Shown piece after piece: positions 6,775-10,134 of a DNA stretch of 10,134 nt. The notes beneath the pieces were generated by a model. That model saw only the letters and a program-made list of their open reading frames with translations. It ran no database searches and had not been told where the DNA came from. The number at the start of each line of letters is the position of its first letter. The first letter of the stretch is position 1. Source of the stretch: Clostridiales bacterium UBA1380 (GTDB lineage: Bacteria > Bacillota > Clostridia > Oscillospirales > CAG-272); assembly GCA_002305445.1 (NCBI GenBank), contig DBRA01000016.1, positions 14,780-24,913 of the forward strand, read 5' to 3'. The position numbers and the translations under genes were made by a program.

Positions 6775-6811
6775 ATACATGTAGTAAACGATTTATTTTT
6801 GGGGGCTGTTT

Positions 6812-8302
6812 ATGAAACGATTAGTCTCATCAATTCTCGCGGCACTCATCCTTTCGTCGATCATCGGCTGCGCCGCTCAGTCGGAACCGCCGGGCAACGA
6901 TACCGCGGCGTCCGGCGATACAAACGCATCAACAACGCCGGTAGAGGAAACGACAAAGACGGCGGCGTCGATCGTCACGGAAAAATATGCCGACAAGGAT
7001 TACGGCGGAGCGGAGATTCACATTCTGTCGTTCCAGCCGGGCGCACATTTCTACTCGTTCACATCCGCGACGGAAAACGAACTTTGGTATGAAGAGCAGA
7101 CCGGCAACGCTCTGAACGACGCCATATACGACCGCAACCGTATGACCGAGGAGCTTTTAAACGTGAAGATCGTGCCGGAGTTTGTCTCCGACCCGACGGC
7201 TACGTATAAGAATTCCGTAACCTCCTCGGACGGCGCGTTCGAAGCCGCCATTAACCGGCTTGATTATCAGGCCAACATCGCGGCCGAGGGCTATAGCCTG
7301 AACCTGCGCGCAATCCCTTCGATTGACGTCACGAATCCGTGGTGGGACGAAGGCGTCGTAAACACATTCACGCTGTTTAAGGATAAGCTGTACTTCATTT
7401 CCGGCGATATAAACTACTACGACGACTACGCGGTCCAGTGCATCTACTTCAACGAGCGCATATACAGCGAAGAAGGATTCGAGTACAATCTGTACAATCT
7501 CGTGCGCGAAGGAAAATGGACGTTTGACCTTCTGAAGCAGATGTCGCTCGCCTCGACGCGCGACCTTGACGGCGACGGCAAGATTACAATACTGAAAGAC
7601 CAGTACGGTTACGCTGACAATACCAGCGCGTTACTGCATCACATTTACCTGTTCGGCCAGAAGCTGTCCGAGATTGATCAAAACGGCGTGCTCCAGGTCA
7701 GCGCGATGAGCGACAAAATGTACGACGTTGTCGATAAGCTCTATGCATTCTTCAACGAGAGCAAGGCGGTATATGTCAACGGTTACGACGGCTCGACCGC
7801 GTTCAATCAGTCCAAGGTGCTGTTCTTTACGGATATGATAGGCGTTATATCGAACTTCCGCGATCTCGAAGACGATTTCGGCATCCTTCCGATGCCGCGC
7901 CCGGAGGAAGGCGAGCCGAAATACAGCGCATATGTTTCCAACGGTTGGTCCACCGCGTACTCGATTCCCAAGACCAATCAGCAGGCCGAGCGCACCGGCG
8001 TCGTGCTTGAAGCGATGAGCGCGTTCTCCGTAAACACAGTGACGACAACTCTTTATGACGTCATGCTTGAGTCTAAGCTTATACGCAACAACGACTCGCG
8101 CGACATGCTCTCCTATATATTCGACAGTAAGGTGTACGACTGGGCCGGCGACCTCGCGTGGGGTTCGAACATGGTAAACGTATTCAACTCGCTCGCAACG
8201 TCCAACTCTAACACATTTGCCTCGAGCATGGAAAAAGTTATGAAGCCCACCAATAAACAGCTCGAGAAGCTGATCGAGGCTTACAGCGGCGTTACCGAAT
8301 AA
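6812..8302 (+). CDS. Extracellular solute-binding lipoprotein, family 1 (sugar-type)
   Basis: A 496-residue secreted lipoprotein: positively charged start, hydrophobic core and a lipobox ending at C20 (SIIGC), then a flexible S/T/E/P-rich linker to about residue 55. The body resembles the large family 1 (carbohydrate-type) binding proteins of ABC importers in Clostridia and Paenibacillus, with WTFDLLKQM and a later GILPMPRPEEGEPKYSAYVSNG segment that is typical of the group. A DLDGDGKIT calcium-loop-like motif, similar to EF-hand or dockerin loops, lies at 251-259. The ligand is unknown. No permease or ATPase gene follows; the gene ends at a strong terminator at 8338-8380, so it would have to use components encoded elsewhere. 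A GGGGG stretch 6 bases before the ATG is the only candidate ribosome site. Confidence 0.85.
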   Translation: MKRLVSSILAALILSSIIGCAAQSEPPGNDTAASGDTNASTTPVEETTKTAASIVTEKYADKDYGGAEIHILSFQPGAHFYSFTSATENELWYEEQTGNALNDAIYDRNRMTEELLNVKIVPEFVSDPTATYKNSVTSSDGAFEAAINRLDYQANIAAEGYSLNLRAIPSIDVTNPWWDEGVVNTFTLFKDKLYFISGDINYYDDYAVQCIYFNERIYSEEGFEYNLYNLVREGKWTFDLLKQMSLASTRDLDGDGKITILKDQYGYADNTSALLHHIYLFGQKLSEIDQNGVLQVSAMSDKMYDVVDKLYAFFNESKAVYVNGYDGSTAFNQSKVLFFTDMIGVISNFRDLEDDFGILPMPRPEEGEPKYSAYVSNGWSTAYSIPKTNQQAERTGVVLEAMSAFSVNTVTTTLYDVMLESKLIRNNDSRDMLSYIFDSKVYDWAGDLAWGSNMVNVFNSLATSNSNTFASSMEKVMKPTNKQLEKLIEAYSGVTE

Positions 8303-8337
8303 CCGAATAACGCAACGCCAGCCATACGAACGGCAGA

Positions 8338-8380
8338 AAGCGCTCTCCGAAGATATGCTTCGGAGAGCGCTTCTCTTTTT
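8338..8380 (+). terminator. Rho-independent terminator of the plus-strand lipoprotein gene
   Basis: A perfect 15-bp GC-rich stem (8338-8352 with 8358-8372) with a 5-base loop ATATG is followed by CTCTTTTT. It lies 36 bases after the stop codon and is one of the strongest hairpins in the window. Confidence 0.92.
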
Positions 8381-8386
8381 ACGCAG

Positions 8387-8416
8387 AAAAAACCGGACAG
8401 AATACTGTCCGGTTTT
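8387..8416 (-). terminator. Rho-independent terminator of the BtuF-like gene, possibly bidirectional
   Basis: A 12-bp stem, AAAACCGGACAG (8389-8400) with CTGTCCGGTTTT (8405-8416) and a 4-base loop, reads into six T's on the minus strand. It lies 26 bases after the minus-strand stop. On the plus strand it is followed by TTTTATTGCGTTTTT and may also act as backup for the other gene. Confidence 0.88.
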
Positions 8417-8442
8417 ATTGCGTTTTTATAAGCGCGTCAGGA

Positions 8443-9327
8443 TTATTTCGTATCGGAGATCTTTTCAAATACGGCAGACACGATCGCGGAGATGTTATGA
8501 GACGCATATTTGGTGAAGAGCGGATCGATCTCATATACATAACCGTTGGCCACGGCCGAGACGCCTGCCCATTCGTCACCCGAGAAGTCGGATGCGGAAC
8601 CGGTTGTGAAGATGAACTCGGGGTTGGCGGCGATGATCTCCTCATCGGTGACGGTTATGATGCCGGTCTTGTCGGCGAAAATCGAAGTAGCGCCGGCGGC
8701 GGAGAGCGCTTCGGCAAGATATGTGCCGCTGCCCGTAGTGGTGTTGTCGCCGAGGTCGAGGTACACGGACGATTTGGCGGCGCCGGAGGTGCTGAGCTGG
8801 GAGACGTTGATGGAGTTCGTCATCGCGGTTACGAGCGATTCACCGGCGTCGGTCTTGCCGACAACGGCGGCGACAAGGCGGATGATGTCTTTGACGCCGA
8901 TCATGGATTCGGGCGTGCCGATCTCGAACACAACGGTTCCAGCGGCGGTCAGCGCGGATGTGTCGGCTCCGGCGGAGACGAACGCAACCTCGGCGCCGAG
9001 CGAGGCGGCAGCGGATGCGTCGGTCGTTGAGGCGGTCACGCCTTCGACACCGGCGGAGACGGAGTCGACGCCGACGAGTTTTCCGGTTTCGCCGAGGCCG
9101 GCGAGAATGATCGTGGCGGAGGGAGAGAGCGAAACGACTTTGGTTACGGACGCGGGGATCTTTACGGATTCACCGGCGAGGTTTTTAACGGTGCGCGTGC
9201 CGTCGTCGACGGTTCCGGTGTCCTTGTTTATCTGAATTCCTCCGCTTTCCTTCTCGCCGCATGAGACGAGCGCAAGCGGTATCATTACGAGCAGTGCGGC
9301 ACAGATTATCGCAATCAGCTTCTTCAT
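8443..9327 (-). CDS. BtuF/FepB-like (class III) solute-binding lipoprotein, divergent N-lobe
   Basis: A 294-residue lipoprotein with a signal peptide and lipobox ending at C23 (LVSC), matching the periplasmic-binding family of iron-siderophore and cobalamin importers (PF01497 type). N-lobe features: DGTRTVKNLAGESVKIP, VVSLSPSAT and LVGVDS. The C-lobe is canonical: TYLAEALSAAGA, TVTDEEIIAANPEFIF, then a W and VANGYVYEIDP. The usual glutamate after SPSAT is I73, and the normal 'glutamate-rich then LKPDLV' stretch is replaced by a low-complexity A/S/T/V region around residues 88-120. Ligand is therefore uncertain (haem, siderophore, cobalamin or none). ATG 9327 is preferred over ATG 9336 because AAAGGA lies 8 bases upstream. 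No permease or ATPase is nearby. Confidence 0.85.
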   Translation of the reverse strand: MKKLIAIICAALLVMIPLALVSCGEKESGGIQINKDTGTVDDGTRTVKNLAGESVKIPASVTKVVSLSPSATIILAGLGETGKLVGVDSVSAGVEGVTASTTDASAAASLGAEVAFVSAGADTSALTAAGTVVFEIGTPESMIGVKDIIRLVAAVVGKTDAGESLVTAMTNSINVSQLSTSGAAKSSVYLDLGDNTTTGSGTYLAEALSAAGATSIFADKTGIITVTDEEIIAANPEFIFTTGSASDFSGDEWAGVSAVANGYVYEIDPLFTKYASHNISAIVSAVFEKISDTK

Positions 9328-9390
9328 AATAATCATCCTTTCAGTTTTTGTAAAGACAGATTAATATTATTATAATCGCATACATCCTAT

Positions 9391-9419
9391 ATAATATCAC
9401 ATAATTTACCTCGCGTCAA
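9391..9419 (-). promoter_or_regulatory. Sigma-A type promoter of the BtuF-like lipoprotein gene
   Basis: TTGACG (9414-9419) and TATTAT (9391-9396) lie 17 bases apart on the minus strand, with TG one base before the -10. It is 63 bases upstream of the start codon. The leader is too short to hold a cobalamin riboswitch. Confidence 0.75.
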
Positions 9420-9437
9420 CCGCGCTTTGTAAAATTA

Positions 9438-9463
9438 CCCGCGCGCGGTACACGGCTCGCGGG
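9438..9463. repeat. GC-rich imperfect inverted repeat between divergent genes
   Basis: CCCGCGCGC (9438-9446) pairs with GCTCGCGGG (9455-9463) at 8 of 9 positions around an 8-base centre. It lies in the 235-bp spacer between the divergent BtuF-like and mecA genes, just upstream of both promoter regions. No gene ends here, so an operator is more likely than a terminator, but the role is unknown. Confidence 0.4.
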
Positions 9464-9508
9464 CTATTTACCATATTTTTTGGACTACCCAGAAGCTGCT
9501 CCGTGGCA

Positions 9509-9514
9509 TATAAT
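9509..9514 (+). promoter_or_regulatory. Candidate -10 element for the mecA-like gene
   Basis: A TATAAT lies 48 bases before the ATG. There is no good -35 at 16-18 bases; TTGGAC at 9480-9485 is 23 bases away, too far for a normal spacer. Confidence 0.35.
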
Positions 9515-9562
9515 AATACGGAGAGCGAAAATCATTCGATCTTTTTTGGAGTGTAGCCGCAT

Positions 9563-10134
9563 ATGGAACTTATAGTGATTAGCGAAACGAAGCTGAAAGT
9601 GATGCTCGACGCGTGCGATCTTGAAAAATACCCGCTTTGTATCAGCGGCGAAGGTGTTGTATCGATGAAGGCGTTCCGCGAAATACTCGCCGCCGCGAGA
9701 GAAAAAACCGGATTCGACGCGTGTTCCGAAAGAGTGTTCGTGCAGGCGTATCCGTCGCGCAGCGGCGGTTGCGAGCTGTTTGTCACAAAGCTCGGCGCGT
9801 TTGCATCATATGACGCTGGAGGCACGGAGGACGATGAAGTGAGGTACAGGATTAAATCTGCCGGGCACTCCGATGCCGGAGATAACGAATGCGCTATTTA
9901 TTTCACGACGATCGATTCACTTCTGAAGTTCTGCCGCCGCATCTCCGGAAAAGTCGGAAACCGCTGCAACGCATATGCATGCGACGACAGTACATATCTT
10001 ATAATCGTTCCGGATAAGTTTTCGAAGCTGGCCGGCGAATACGGCGGCAAAGTGAGAAGCTATGAGTTCGCGGCCTATACGATTGACGAACACGCCAAGC
10101 TTATAACAACCGACGCGGCGTCTGTGCTGGGCGC
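9563..10134 (+). CDS. mecA: MecA-family adaptor protein (ClpC adaptor), cut by window edge
   Basis: MecA proteins hand substrates to the ClpC-ClpP protease and in Bacillus restrain competence by delivering ComK. The 190 visible residues show the family layout. The N-terminal domain has ETKLKVMLDACDLE at 8-21, ILAAAREKTGF at 41-51, and VFVQAYP...GCELFVTK at 58-76. A variable acidic linker follows. The C-terminal clamp has the aligned elements TIDSLLKFCRRI, YLIIVP, EYGG and DEHAKLI. Probably only about ten residues are missing at the right edge. ATG 9563 has GGAG 11 bases upstream, a long but acceptable spacing, and gives the expected N-terminus. It has eight cysteines in the visible part, unusually many for a cytoplasmic adaptor. 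It diverges from the BtuF-like gene. The target proteins cannot be told from sequence. Confidence 0.85.
   Translation, partial: MELIVISETKLKVMLDACDLEKYPLCISGEGVVSMKAFREILAAAREKTGFDACSERVFVQAYPSRSGGCELFVTKLGAFASYDAGGTEDDEVRYRIKSAGHSDAGDNECAIYFTTIDSLLKFCRRISGKVGNRCNAYACDDSTYLIIVPDKFSKLAGEYGGKVRSYEFAAYTIDEHAKLITTDAASVLG

Noticed and set aside
8295..8310. Tandem CCGAATAA duplication spanning the stop codon of the plus-strand lipoprotein gene
   Set aside because: This is a simple 8-bp slippage-type duplication after the stop with no sign of function or of a mobile-element target site.
9532..9825. Minus-strand 97-codon frame near the right edge
   Set aside because: It is opposite the mecA-like gene, which has clear family motifs on the plus strand.

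Overview
The window looks like chromosome from an uncultured or little-studied member of the Clostridia (Firmicutes, perhaps an Oscillospirales- or Christensenellales-like gut or rumen lineage). The support is a Gram-positive gene set (RbgA, a single-spanning signal peptidase I, MecA, lipobox lipoproteins without outer-membrane genes), GC-rich coding sequence and AT-rich intergenic spacers with good sigma-A style promoters. The lineage is inferred, not proven. I see no rRNA, tRNA, CRISPR array, insertion sequence or phage gene.

Region 1 (1-5363, minus strand) is a tightly packed run of seven genes, probably one operon. Transcription order is: a cofactor-independent phosphoglycerate mutase-like enzyme of the archaeal type (a subfamily proposed to act as homoserine kinase), signal peptidase I, the ribosome-assembly GTPase RbgA/YlqF, ribonuclease HII, a YraN-family nuclease-fold protein, an M19 dipeptidase, and threonine synthase, which runs off the left edge. 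Junctions are 1-28 bp gaps or short overlaps. A promoter sits at 5335-5363, and a strong inverted repeat covers the predicted transcription start. The core lepB-rbgA-rnhB-yraN is a familiar firmicute housekeeping block. It is flanked by two enzymes that may be consecutive steps of threonine synthesis.

Region 2 (5385-6811) holds an SLC13/ArsB-type anion permease on the minus strand with its own near-consensus promoter. Its upstream spacer (6534-6811) is shared with the divergent gene on the plus strand and carries a TTAACA-N5-TTAACA tandem repeat that resembles a PhoP/PhoB-type box.

Region 3 (6812-9562) has two convergent lipoprotein genes, each a solute-binding protein without permease or ATPase partners in the window. 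The plus-strand one is of the sugar-binding type. The minus-strand one is of the iron-siderophore/cobalamin (BtuF/FepB) type, with an eroded N-lobe. Two strong hairpin terminators lie between their 3' ends.

Region 4 (9563-10134) is the start and most of a MecA-family adaptor for the ClpC protease, cut by the right edge. Most of the window is ordinary chromosome. The points most worth a second look are the thrC/homoserine-kinase-candidate linkage, an altered G4 motif in RbgA, the orphan BtuF-like protein and two putative operator sites. I found no convincing new multi-gene system.
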